This document shows, piece by piece, positions 1 through 6,280 of a stretch of 11,029 nt of DNA. A program made the position numbers and the translations under genes. Where the stretch lies: NCBI GenBank assembly GCA_022561895.1, contig JADFQH010000074.1, positions 1 to 11,029 of the forward strand. Direction: 5' to 3'. The DNA comes from Methanobacteriota archaeon. GTDB lineage: Archaea; Halobacteriota; Halobacteria; Halobacteriales; Halalkalicoccaceae. The notes under the pieces were generated by a model. The model searched no databases, was not told the DNA's origin, and saw only the letters and a program-made list of their open reading frames with translations. Numbering within the stretch: position 1 is the first letter of the stretch; each line of letters opens with the position of its first letter.

Positions 1-2640
1 GCCCTCGTAGATCGCCTCCTCGCTCACCTCGGCCGTCATCGACTCCTCACCGGCCGTGATATCGTAGTCACCCTCGGCGATCACGTCGCTGTCGGTGTAG
101 CCATCCGCGGTCCCGAGATCCTCGTTCGTGGCGTAGGGAACCGTCAGCTCATAGCTGCCGTCGTCACCGGCGGTCGTCTCTTGGCTGTAGGTGAACGTTC
201 GTTCGGATTCTTGGGCAGTGAGTTCGAGCTGTACACTCACTGTCTCGCCCGGTTCGGCCTCGCCAACGAGCTGTGCGCCCTTGACGCGCTCGTAGGTTTT
301 CACGCTGCTCGCTTCGCGCTCGTCGAACGTCGCGATCTCGATTCCCTGCTGCTCGTAGAGGAGGAGCTGCTGGTAGAGCTGTGGCGTGAGCTCGCGGTTC
401 GTGGCGATCGTCACCCACTCGTCCTCCTCGTTCTGGGCGGCGATACTCACGAACTGGGTCTGTTCGGGACTCTCGTGGACGAGCCGGTAGCCCTCCATCT
501 CGGCTGCGTCGTCGTAGTAGAGCCGCGAGAGGGTGGTCTCGTCGTAGCTTTCATCGAGGCCCTGTACCGTGGCGCTCCCGTCTTCGACCCCGATTTCCTG
601 TTGGCCGAGATAGCTTTCATACCCAGGTCCGGTCCACGTCGCAATCGCGGGGAACTTCCCGCCGGCCATCGCGTCGTCGATCATCACGTAGCGCAGCTCC
701 TCGTTCTCCTCTTCACCTTCGGCCGCGAGCGCCGCAAGCTCCTCGTCCGAGCGTTCGTGGACGTCCTCGCCCCCAGCCGCGGGCAGTGCGTCGAGGAGCA
801 GGTCGCTTCGTTCCTCGGAGTCGGCGAGGAAGAACGCCGAGGACGAACGGGCGTTCTGCTGGAACGGGTTCGAATGCGGGATCCGCTCGCCCTGTACGGT
901 AATGAGGTGGCCGTAGTCCCACCACGACATCACGCCGTAGGTTCCTTCAGGGTAGTCGAAGTCCCGGTCTTCGGGGATCTCGTAGCTGCCGTAGTACTCG
1001 AGGTCCTCGTCCGCGCCGCCCCACTGGCCCTGCTCGGGCGTGCTGTCTGCGAGCCACGCGTTCGACCCTTCCCACGTGATCGCGTCGCCGCTCGGACCGG
1101 CGGCCCCGCCCGCTTGCACCGCCGTCGCGCCCGCGGCGGGCACAAGGAGGGGGACGAAAAGAACGAGCAACAGCCCCGCGACGATCATCACCTGATAGCC
1201 TTTGATGTTTCGAAGCGAGGTGAGCTCCGAGAACGCCGCCCAGTCGACGATCAGCCCGATCAGATACGCGTTACAGACGGCGACGACGACCGCGAGGTAG
1301 TAGTTAAAACGGATCTGCGTAAAGGCCATGCTCGTGACGACGAGCGCCCAGACGACGACGAGCAGGTACTCAGTACGGAACTCCCGGCCCAGAAACGGCC
1401 GGGCAACGAGCGCAAGCAGGCCGATTGCTGCGGTGTAGAAGGCAAAGCGGTACTCGCCGTAGACGTGTTCGCTGGGGTTTTCGGGCGGCTGGGCCTCCGC
1501 GATCGTCAATGTAGTATCGGTCTGTCCGAAAAAGAGCCGCTGTTCGACGTTCGAAACGACCGTTCCGAAGAGATCAGGCAGGACGAGGGCGAGCATCCCC
1601 AACACGAGGACGACCAGGCCCGCAACGGTCGCGGGATACTGCCACGTCTCGAACTGGCGACGATCCCACAGGCGGGCGAGCCACGCCATAAAGAGACAGC
1701 CGGCGGCGACGCCGAGCGCGAGCAGCGGCTGTAGGTAGCCGAAGCTCGTCACGCTGGTCGTCCACTCCTCGACGAGCAAGAGCGCCACCAGTCCGGCCAC
1801 GCCGAGGCTAGCAGTACCGACAAAGGCGGTGTGATCGGGGCTGACGCCACGCACGTAATCGACCGAGAGCGAGATTGCAAAGAAGATCCCGAAAATACCG
1901 ACCAGAACGACGCCGGGCGGCCACACCGCGATGTAGAGGGCGAGGGCGACTCCTGCAAGGACGCTGTAGCCGAGCGGGCGTTTGACTCCTCCAAAATCCC
2001 TGTCTTCTACCTGTTCGTAGACGGGTTTTTCCCGTTCTGCGACGCGCAGGGCAACCATCATCGCGAGGATCGCGATCGACATGAACAGCACCTCCGCGAC
2101 GTGGTGCTGGAGCATTCCAACCGTGCTCCGGGTGAGGAACGTGCCGGGAAAGAGCGCGAGCAGCGCAACGCCGAGGAGTCCGGCGAGACGGCCGCCGAGG
2201 CGCTTTCCAATGAAATAGGTCGGGATCGCCACCAGCGCAGCCATTACTGGTACTGAAAGCAGCGCGACCTGCAACACGGTCGCCTCCGAGGGGTTGCCGA
2301 GGCCGGCGATCATCGCTACGGTGGCGATGAGCTGATCGAACAGCGTACCGAACTGGCCGACGTACCTACCGGTAGGATAGCCCGTCCAGACCTCATACGG
2401 CATCGTAAACGGCCAGTTCTCGACCGAGTAGAGGACGGTTCGCCAGTGATACCACGAGTCGACCGCAGAAAGCATGACGATGCCGTCATCAGTGATGAAG
2501 TTATCGTACGCCTGCACCCGAACCCACAGCATGAACGCCGCGAGAACCGAGAGGACCGGAACGTGATACCACCGTTGGAGGAACTCGACGACTGCGTCCG
2601 TATCGTACCCCGCATACGCCCGCTCCGTACGCTCACTCAT
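1..2640 (-). CDS. aglB: Dolichyl-phosphooligosaccharide--protein glycotransferase AglB (partial, C-terminus beyond window)
   Basis: Membrane oligosaccharyltransferase (STT3/PglB/AglB family) that moves the lipid-linked glycan onto Asn of N-x-S/T sequons, such as in the S-layer glycoprotein, on the outer face of the membrane. I translated the minus strand from ATG at 2640. An N-terminal membrane segment (about residues 25-44) leads into a loop with the motif V-D61-S-W-Y-H-W-R. A second loop carries Q178-H-H-V-A-E183. About a dozen hydrophobic segments follow, ending near residue 505. The loop motif T-I-A-E382 and the family hallmark W573-W-D-Y-G-H578 (bases 907-924) are present, as is a DxxMxxxK sequon-binding motif (D655, M658, K662). 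The visible end is an acidic beta-rich soluble domain. 880 codons are visible with no stop, so the C-terminus is missing; as I recall the family, haloarchaeal AglBs run to roughly 900-1050 residues. The start is supported by a TATA-like CTTATG 26-31 bp upstream (leaderless). It is divergent from the AglG-like gene. Confidence 0.95.
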   Translation of the reverse strand, partial: MSERTERAYAGYDTDAVVEFLQRWYHVPVLSVLAAFMLWVRVQAYDNFITDDGIVMLSAVDSWYHWRTVLYSVENWPFTMPYEVWTGYPTGRYVGQFGTLFDQLIATVAMIAGLGNPSEATVLQVALLSVPVMAALVAIPTYFIGKRLGGRLAGLLGVALLALFPGTFLTRSTVGMLQHHVAEVLFMSIAILAMMVALRVAEREKPVYEQVEDRDFGGVKRPLGYSVLAGVALALYIAVWPPGVVLVGIFGIFFAISLSVDYVRGVSPDHTAFVGTASLGVAGLVALLLVEEWTTSVTSFGYLQPLLALGVAAGCLFMAWLARLWDRRQFETWQYPATVAGLVVLVLGMLALVLPDLFGTVVSNVEQRLFFGQTDTTLTIAEAQPPENPSEHVYGEYRFAFYTAAIGLLALVARPFLGREFRTEYLLVVVWALVVTSMAFTQIRFNYYLAVVVAVCNAYLIGLIVDWAAFSELTSLRNIKGYQVMIVAGLLLVLFVPLLVPAAGATAVQAGGAAGPSGDAITWEGSNAWLADSTPEQGQWGGADEDLEYYGSYEIPEDRDFDYPEGTYGVMSWWDYGHLITVQGERIPHSNPFQQNARSSSAFFLADSEERSDLLLDALPAAGGEDVHERSDEELAALAAEGEEENEELRYVMIDDAMAGGKFPAIATWTGPGYESYLGQQEIGVEDGSATVQGLDESYDETTLSRLYYDDAAEMEGYRLVHESPEQTQFVSIAAQNEEDEWVTIATNRELTPQLYQQLLLYEQQGIEIATFDEREASSVKTYERVKGAQLVGEAEPGETVSVQLELTAQESERTFTYSQETTAGDDGSYELTVPYATNEDLGTADGYTDSDVIAEGDYDITAGEESMTAEVSEEAIYEG

Positions 2641-2665
2641 TCCGAGAGAGGTTTTCTAAAGCGTG

Positions 2666-2671
2666 CATAAG
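2666..2671 (-). promoter_or_regulatory. TATA box of aglB
   Basis: CTTATG read on the minus strand, 26-31 bp upstream of the aglB ATG, the spacing expected for a leaderless haloarchaeal transcript. One base upstream lies AACACAAA, in the position of a B-recognition element. The same octamer precedes the opposing promoter. Confidence 0.6.
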
Positions 2672-2672
2672 T

Positions 2673-2703
2673 TTTGTGTTATCAATTATTTTGTGAACAC
2701 AAA
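2673..2703. repeat. Inverted repeat between divergent aglB/aglG promoters
   Basis: TTTGTGTT at 2673-2680 and AACACAAA at 2696-2703 are perfect 8-bp inverted arms, 23 bp apart start to start. Each sits just upstream of a CTTAT TATA box on its own strand. A tighter palindrome, TTTGTG-AA-CACAAA, lies at 2690-2703. This could be paired promoter recognition elements, an operator, or both. Confidence 0.6.
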
Positions 2704-2706
2704 GGA

Positions 2707-2712
2707 CTTATC
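2707..2712 (+). promoter_or_regulatory. TATA box of the AglG-like gene
   Basis: CTTATC lies 24-29 bp upstream of the ATG at 2736, implying a leaderless mRNA. It is preceded by AACACAAAGGA, matching the element found upstream of the opposing aglB promoter. Confidence 0.6.
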
Positions 2713-2735
2713 GCTCCGGCCGGTTCGCCTCGACA

Positions 2736-3689
2736 ATGGATGTCTCCGTCGTCGTCTGTACGTACGCAATGGAGCGCTACGACGCCTTTTCGGCCTGTGT
2801 CGAGAGCGTTCTGGAACAGCGCTACGAACCGCTCGAACTGGTCATCGTCGTCGACGGAAACGAGGCCGTGTTCGAACGCGTCGAGGATCAGTTCGGCGAT
2901 CGGGGGGATGTCACGATCCATCTGAACGACGAGAACCGGGGAATATCCTACAGCCGGACCAAGGGCGCGAAGCTCGCCTCCGGCGAGGTGGTGGCGATGA
3001 TCGACGACGACGCGATCGCGGAAGCCGACTGGATCGGGAAGTTGGTCGGGGTGTACGAGGAGACCGATGCGATCGCGGTCGGGGGCCACGTCGCGCCAAA
3101 CTGGGTGGGCGAGAAGCCCGACTTCTTCCCCGAGGAGTTTTATTGGTTAGTGGGCTGTGACGAACGCGGCTTCGGCGAGCATATGGAGGAGCTGCGAAAC
3201 ACCTACGGCTCGAACATTTCTTTTAGAAAAAAAGCGTTTCTCTCGGTTGGCGGCTACGACGAGAACACCGGAAGGAAGGGCAACAAACACGTACAGGCCC
3301 ACGAAGCGCCCGTCTGTATTCGACTGTGTGAGCGGTACGGAAACGGTGTGATCTACAACAAAGAGGCGGTGGTTCACCACACCCTGTTCGAGTATCGTGG
3401 AGATTTCCGGTGGCTGGTTGCTCGGTCGTTCTGGCAGGGCTACTCGAAGCGAATCATGGATCTGTTGTTGCCCGAAGCGAAGGATGACAAACAGGAGTAT
3501 CTAAAGCAGTTACTGGTGAAATTCGTTCCGCTGCGACTGAAGGAACTCGTGGGCCGGCCGTCGATAGTGGGGATAAAACAGCTGGTGGCGATCGTCGTGT
3601 TTACGGCGGCAGTCGGATTGGGGTATCTGTACGGGCTCACGCGGCGCGATCTCGTGTCAGCTACCGAGCGGGCGTCAACCTGGGCTTAA
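2736..3689 (+). CDS. aglG: GT2 family glycosyltransferase, AglG-like
   Basis: Family 2 (GT-A fold) glycosyltransferase of 317 residues, probably adding a sugar to the dolichol-linked glycan on the cytoplasmic face. The N-terminus V-S-V-V-V-C-T-Y-A-M-E-R-Y-D starts the nucleotide-sugar domain. D40 in V-V-D-G-N is a nucleotide-binding position, and I-D90-D-D92 is the DxD metal motif. A C-terminal hydrophobic segment (about residues 281-300) followed by a basic R-R suggests a single membrane anchor. The N-terminal motif and length resemble Haloferax AglG, a glucuronosyltransferase acting on the second sugar. That resemblance is from memory, and the donor sugar cannot be read from the sequence. 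The ATG at 2736 is supported by the TATA box at 2707-2712. The stop codon TAA overlaps the stop of the convergent gene. Confidence 0.85.
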   Translation: MDVSVVVCTYAMERYDAFSACVESVLEQRYEPLELVIVVDGNEAVFERVEDQFGDRGDVTIHLNDENRGISYSRTKGAKLASGEVVAMIDDDAIAEADWIGKLVGVYEETDAIAVGGHVAPNWVGEKPDFFPEEFYWLVGCDERGFGEHMEELRNTYGSNISFRKKAFLSVGGYDENTGRKGNKHVQAHEAPVCIRLCERYGNGVIYNKEAVVHHTLFEYRGDFRWLVARSFWQGYSKRIMDLLLPEAKDDKQEYLKQLLVKFVPLRLKELVGRPSIVGIKQLVAIVVFTAAVGLGYLYGLTRRDLVSATERASTWA

Positions 3690-4663
3690 TCGGTGAGTTT
3701 CGGCGGGGCACGTCCAGTCACTGTTGCACCGTTGTGGGTCGGGGCCACGAGTTCGTTTGCGTAGCCGACGGCGCGCATACCCGTAAGAACTATCGAAAGC
3801 GAGGGGAAAGCGATTCGGTTGCCGAACGAGAGACCGTTCTTACGATCGGGCGGGGATTTCACGCCGCTCGGCCGCGGCGGAACGCCGGGCCGACCGTACC
3901 GCTCGGGATAGTAGCGCTGAAGCTGGCAGTGGCCGCGACCGACGCGGAGATCCTTGTTTGCGAGCGCGCGGACCGACTCGCGAGCAGGGTGGTACATCGT
4001 CACGTCCTCGGCGAACTGGAGCCGGTAGCCCGCCTCCGCGACGCGGTTGCCGAACTCCTTGTCGCCGCCCGAAACGACTCGGGAATCGAAAAGCCCCACA
4101 GCCCCGAAGACCGCGCGCCGGACGAACAGACAGCAGGTCGGCGCGAAGCGCTGGCGTTCGATGTACCGTTCGATCGGAAACCCGGTGTGGGCGTCGTAGC
4201 GGGCCGGGAGCGAGGGATTTTTCGGAAGAACGAGTTCGACGTTACAGCCCATGTAGTCGGCGTTAGTGGTTTGAAACTCGTCTATGGCGCGTTCGAGCCA
4301 GTCCTCCGGAACGGTCATATCACAATCGAGGAACGCCAATATCTCCCCGTCAGCAGCACGAATACCGGCGTTTCTCGCGGCATACGAACCCTGTACGTCG
4401 TCCTCGATCACCAGCGAAATACGTCCGTGCTCTGTAGCGAACCGTCTGACGACGGATCGCGTGTTGTCGGTGCTTCCGTTATCGGCGACGATGATCTCGT
4501 AGTCCGGACGGGGATAGCGCTGTTCGCACAGCGACGTGAGCGTCGCCTCGATACCGACCGGATCGTTGTAGACAGGGATGAGGATCGACACCTGGGGCCC
4601 GGATGTCCCGCCTCGTGATGGAATCACCGATCTATCCGTCCCCAAGGTGTATTCGTCGCCCAC
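3686..4663 (-). CDS. GT2 family glycosyltransferase, AglE-like
   Basis: GT-A glycosyltransferase of 325 residues. After a tail of about 23 residues the domain begins Q-V-S-I-L-I-P-V-Y-N-D. Nucleotide-binding D61 lies in V-A-D-N-G-S-T-D, and the DxD metal motif is D113-C-D115. The motif F-A-P-T-C-C-L-F-V-R-R and the later V-S-G-G-D-K-E-F-G resemble the acceptor and catalytic region of haloarchaeal AglE-type enzymes, which add a late sugar to the N-glycan. The assignment to AglE is from family resemblance and is not certain. The start is GTG at 4661-4663: there is no ATG near the domain start, and CTTATT lies 24-29 bp upstream. It shares a bidirectional promoter with the sulfatase-flippase unit. 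Its TAA stop overlaps the convergent AglG-like stop in the 4-bp sequence TTAA. Confidence 0.83.
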   Translation of the reverse strand: MGDEYTLGTDRSVIPSRGGTSGPQVSILIPVYNDPVGIEATLTSLCEQRYPRPDYEIIVADNGSTDNTRSVVRRFATEHGRISLVIEDDVQGSYAARNAGIRAADGEILAFLDCDMTVPEDWLERAIDEFQTTNADYMGCNVELVLPKNPSLPARYDAHTGFPIERYIERQRFAPTCCLFVRRAVFGAVGLFDSRVVSGGDKEFGNRVAEAGYRLQFAEDVTMYHPARESVRALANKDLRVGRGHCQLQRYYPERYGRPGVPPRPSGVKSPPDRKNGLSFGNRIAFPSLSIVLTGMRAVGYANELVAPTHNGATVTGRAPPKLTD

Positions 4664-4686
4664 GGATTTTATCTAACTACTAATGG

Positions 4687-4698
4687 AATAAGCTTATT
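4687..4698. promoter_or_regulatory. Palindromic bidirectional TATA element
   Basis: AATAAGCTTATT is a perfect 12-bp palindrome, so CTTATT is read on both strands. On the minus strand the GTG of the AglE-like gene lies 24 bp away. On the plus strand the ATG of a short leader ORF (4723) lies 25 bp away. Both fit leaderless initiation from one shared core. The flanks are AT-rich (4664-4715), in contrast to the GC-rich genes. Confidence 0.6.
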
Positions 4699-4722
4699 GC
4701 TAATAATAATAGTCGATAACGC

Positions 4723-4803
4723 ATGGGCATCGTCTGTTGGGCACGACCTGTCGAAGTCACGGCTCCGTTCGGGTTGCGATTCGTCCGTCGCTGGAGCCTA
4801 TGA
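4723..4803 (+). CDS. Putative 26-residue leader ORF upstream of the sulfatase-like gene
   Basis: ATG at 4723 sits exactly where a leaderless transcript from the CTTATT at 4693-4698 should begin. The frame runs 26 codons, from M-G-I-V-C-W-A-R to R-R-W-S-L, and stops at TGA 4801-4803. That stop overlaps the sulfatase ATG (4800-4802) as ATGA, a classic translational-coupling arrangement. The peptide has no recognisable domain and may matter only as a coupling or regulatory element. It could also be a chance frame in the 5' untranslated region. Evidence is positional only. Confidence 0.4.
   Translation: MGIVCWARPVEVTAPFGLRFVRRWSL
4793..4796 (+). promoter_or_regulatory. Shine-Dalgarno-like GGAG for the sulfatase-like gene
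   Basis: GGAG ends three bases before the ATG at 4800, which is short but compatible with ribosome binding. It favours this ATG over the in-frame TTG at 4737, which would add 21 residues that do not resemble the family N-terminus. Confidence 0.4.
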
Positions 4804-6224
4804 CGCTCCCGAACGTCCTTCTCGTCGTTCTCGACAGTGTCAGAGCGGCGAACACGAGCCTCCACGGGTACGAAAACGAGACGACGCCGTTTCTCCGCGA
4901 GTTCGCCGATCGTACGACCGTATACACGCAGGCCCGCACACCAGGCGTTCACAGTATCGCGAGTCACGTCAGTCTGTTTACGGGGTATCACGTTGCCGAA
5001 CACCGAGCCAGCGATCACGAGGCGGTGATCGACACCGATCGCACGATCTGGAAAGCGATAGGGTCGGCCCACGGGTACGAGACTGGACTGTTTACGCCGA
5101 ACGTCGTGGTCACATCGGCGTCGAATCCCGCGGACGCCTTCGACACCGTCAAGGGGCCGCGCCGCCGGACTACCCCCTTCCGGTCGGCGCTTGCACCGGG
5201 AGATCTCCCCGGTCAGACCGGCTATGTCGAATACCTCAAGCACTGTCTCGCGGACGACCAACCGGCGTTCGCGCTCGCAAACGGGATCGCAGATCGGCTT
5301 TCGGCACATTCCTCGCGATCGAGTGAGGCCGAACGGGCCGACGTGTACGTCGATTCGTTTCTCGACTGGCGGGACCAGCGATCGGGTCCGTGGGCCGCCT
5401 GTCTCAACCTCATGGACGCCCACTATCCATACGTTCCTGCAGAAGAATACGACCGGTGGGGTGGGCCGGCGCTCCGTCGACTCTATGCGACGCTTCCGCC
5501 GGGACCACAACCCCGAGAGTTCCTATCCGGACGACCGTGGTGGCAGCTACGGGCGTTCGAAGCGTTGTACGACGGCTGTATCCGGCAGCTGGACGCGGCG
5601 CTCGAACGATTGATCGTGGAACTAGCTCGCCGAGGCGACCTGGAATCAACGCTGCTCGTCGTTACGAGCGATCACGGGGAGGGGTTCGGCGAGCGAAGTC
5701 GCGTCCGCCCGGACGTACGCCTCATCGACCACAACTGGGGGATCCACGAAGCGCTGACCCACGTTCCGTTGCTGGTTTCGCGTCCCGGGTCGACCGGGGG
5801 CACTCGAGTCGACGAGCCTGCTTCGTTGACGCGGTTTCCCGCCGTGGTCCGGTCCGCGATCGATGGACCGAGCGATCATCGTGGGTTCGTCCCCGACGGC
5901 CCCGTCATAACCTCGTCGTACCGTGTCCGAGAACCCGGAGCGGAGCTTCCGGTACCGCCGGCCGATCGAGAACGGTATTTCGGTCCATGGCACGCGATCT
6001 ACAAGCGGATCGGCGAAGGGGTTCGAAAGGAAAGCGTGCGACGCTCCGACAGTGCTGCCGTCGCGATCCACGACGCGCAAACCGCCTATCGGATCGGACC
6101 GGGCGACCCGGACCGTATCGATCGCGTTATTGGAACGCTTGAAGATCCGGAAATCGTTCGATCGGCCGATGGTATCAATGGCACAGTCGAACGCCGCCTC
6201 GAAAATCTCGGTTACATGCGATGA
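4800..6224 (+). CDS. Sulfatase-like hydrolase/transferase (alkaline phosphatase superfamily)
   Basis: A protein of 474 residues in the sulfatase/phosphoglycerol-transferase branch of the alkaline phosphatase superfamily. It opens P-N-V-L-L-V-V-L-D12-S-V-R, where D12 is a metal ligand. The nucleophile region reads H51-S52-I-A-S-H-V-S-L-F-T-G62. Aligned on S-H and F-T-G, S52 falls where classical sulfatases carry the Cys/Ser converted to formylglycine, and the usual Pro two residues later is Ala. V-T-S-D291-H292-G-E-G-F-G supplies further metal ligands. The protein ends L-E-N-L-G-Y-M-R, a tail common in this family. There is no signal peptide, so it is likely cytoplasmic. In this locus it may edit or transfer a sulfate or phosphate-type group on the glycan, but the substrate is not evident. 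The ATG at 4800 was chosen because the family core begins at residue 4. A flippase follows after 46 bp. Confidence 0.83.
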   Translation: MTLPNVLLVVLDSVRAANTSLHGYENETTPFLREFADRTTVYTQARTPGVHSIASHVSLFTGYHVAEHRASDHEAVIDTDRTIWKAIGSAHGYETGLFTPNVVVTSASNPADAFDTVKGPRRRTTPFRSALAPGDLPGQTGYVEYLKHCLADDQPAFALANGIADRLSAHSSRSSEAERADVYVDSFLDWRDQRSGPWAACLNLMDAHYPYVPAEEYDRWGGPALRRLYATLPPGPQPREFLSGRPWWQLRAFEALYDGCIRQLDAALERLIVELARRGDLESTLLVVTSDHGEGFGERSRVRPDVRLIDHNWGIHEALTHVPLLVSRPGSTGGTRVDEPASLTRFPAVVRSAIDGPSDHRGFVPDGPVITSSYRVREPGAELPVPPADRERYFGPWHAIYKRIGEGVRKESVRRSDSAAVAIHDAQTAYRIGPGDPDRIDRVIGTLEDPEIVRSADGINGTVERRLENLGYMR

Positions 6225-6280
6225 GCCTGCTGGCTACAATTGTCCGGTCATCTGTCGGTGGGGCTCGGTCATGCGCATAG
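6221..6280 (+). CDS. Putative 19-residue linker ORF between sulfatase-like and flippase genes
   Basis: ATG at 6221 overlaps the sulfatase TGA (6222-6224) as ATGA. The frame reads M-S-L-L-A-T-I-V through R-S-C-A and stops at TAG 6278-6280, ten bases into the flippase gene. It could carry ribosomes from the sulfatase stop to the flippase start at 6271. It has no SD of its own, no recognised domain and may be chance. Confidence 0.22.
   Translation: MSLLATIVRSSVGGARSCA
6257..6263 (+). promoter_or_regulatory. Possible Shine-Dalgarno for the flippase gene
   Basis: GGTGGGG lies 7 bases before the ATG at 6271 and partly matches the GGAGGTG complement of the haloarchaeal 16S rRNA 3' end. It helps select 6271 rather than frames extending back into the sulfatase gene. 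Confidence 0.3.

Noticed and set aside
181..1734. Long open frame on the plus strand (517 codons) opposite aglB
   Set aside because: It is antisense to a gene with clear AglB motifs. Its Arg/Glu/His-rich, motif-free product is typical of GC-biased shadow frames.
3734..4618. 294-codon plus-strand frame opposite the AglE-like gene
   Set aside because: The minus-strand product has GT2 motifs and a TATA box at the right distance. The plus frame has neither motifs nor a promoter.
4737..4799. TTG start giving the sulfatase-like protein 21 more residues
   Set aside because: The family core begins directly after ATG 4800, which has a nearby GGAG. The extension resembles no signal peptide.
4680..5510. 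276-codon minus-strand frame opposite the sulfatase-like gene
   Set aside because: It is a shadow of a gene with clear alkaline-phosphatase-superfamily motifs; its own product is Arg-rich with no recognisable domain.
5923..6270. N-terminal extension of the flippase frame by 116 residues
   Set aside because: The region is inside the sulfatase-like coding sequence, and the extension lacks membrane character. The family N-terminus begins at the ATG at 6271.
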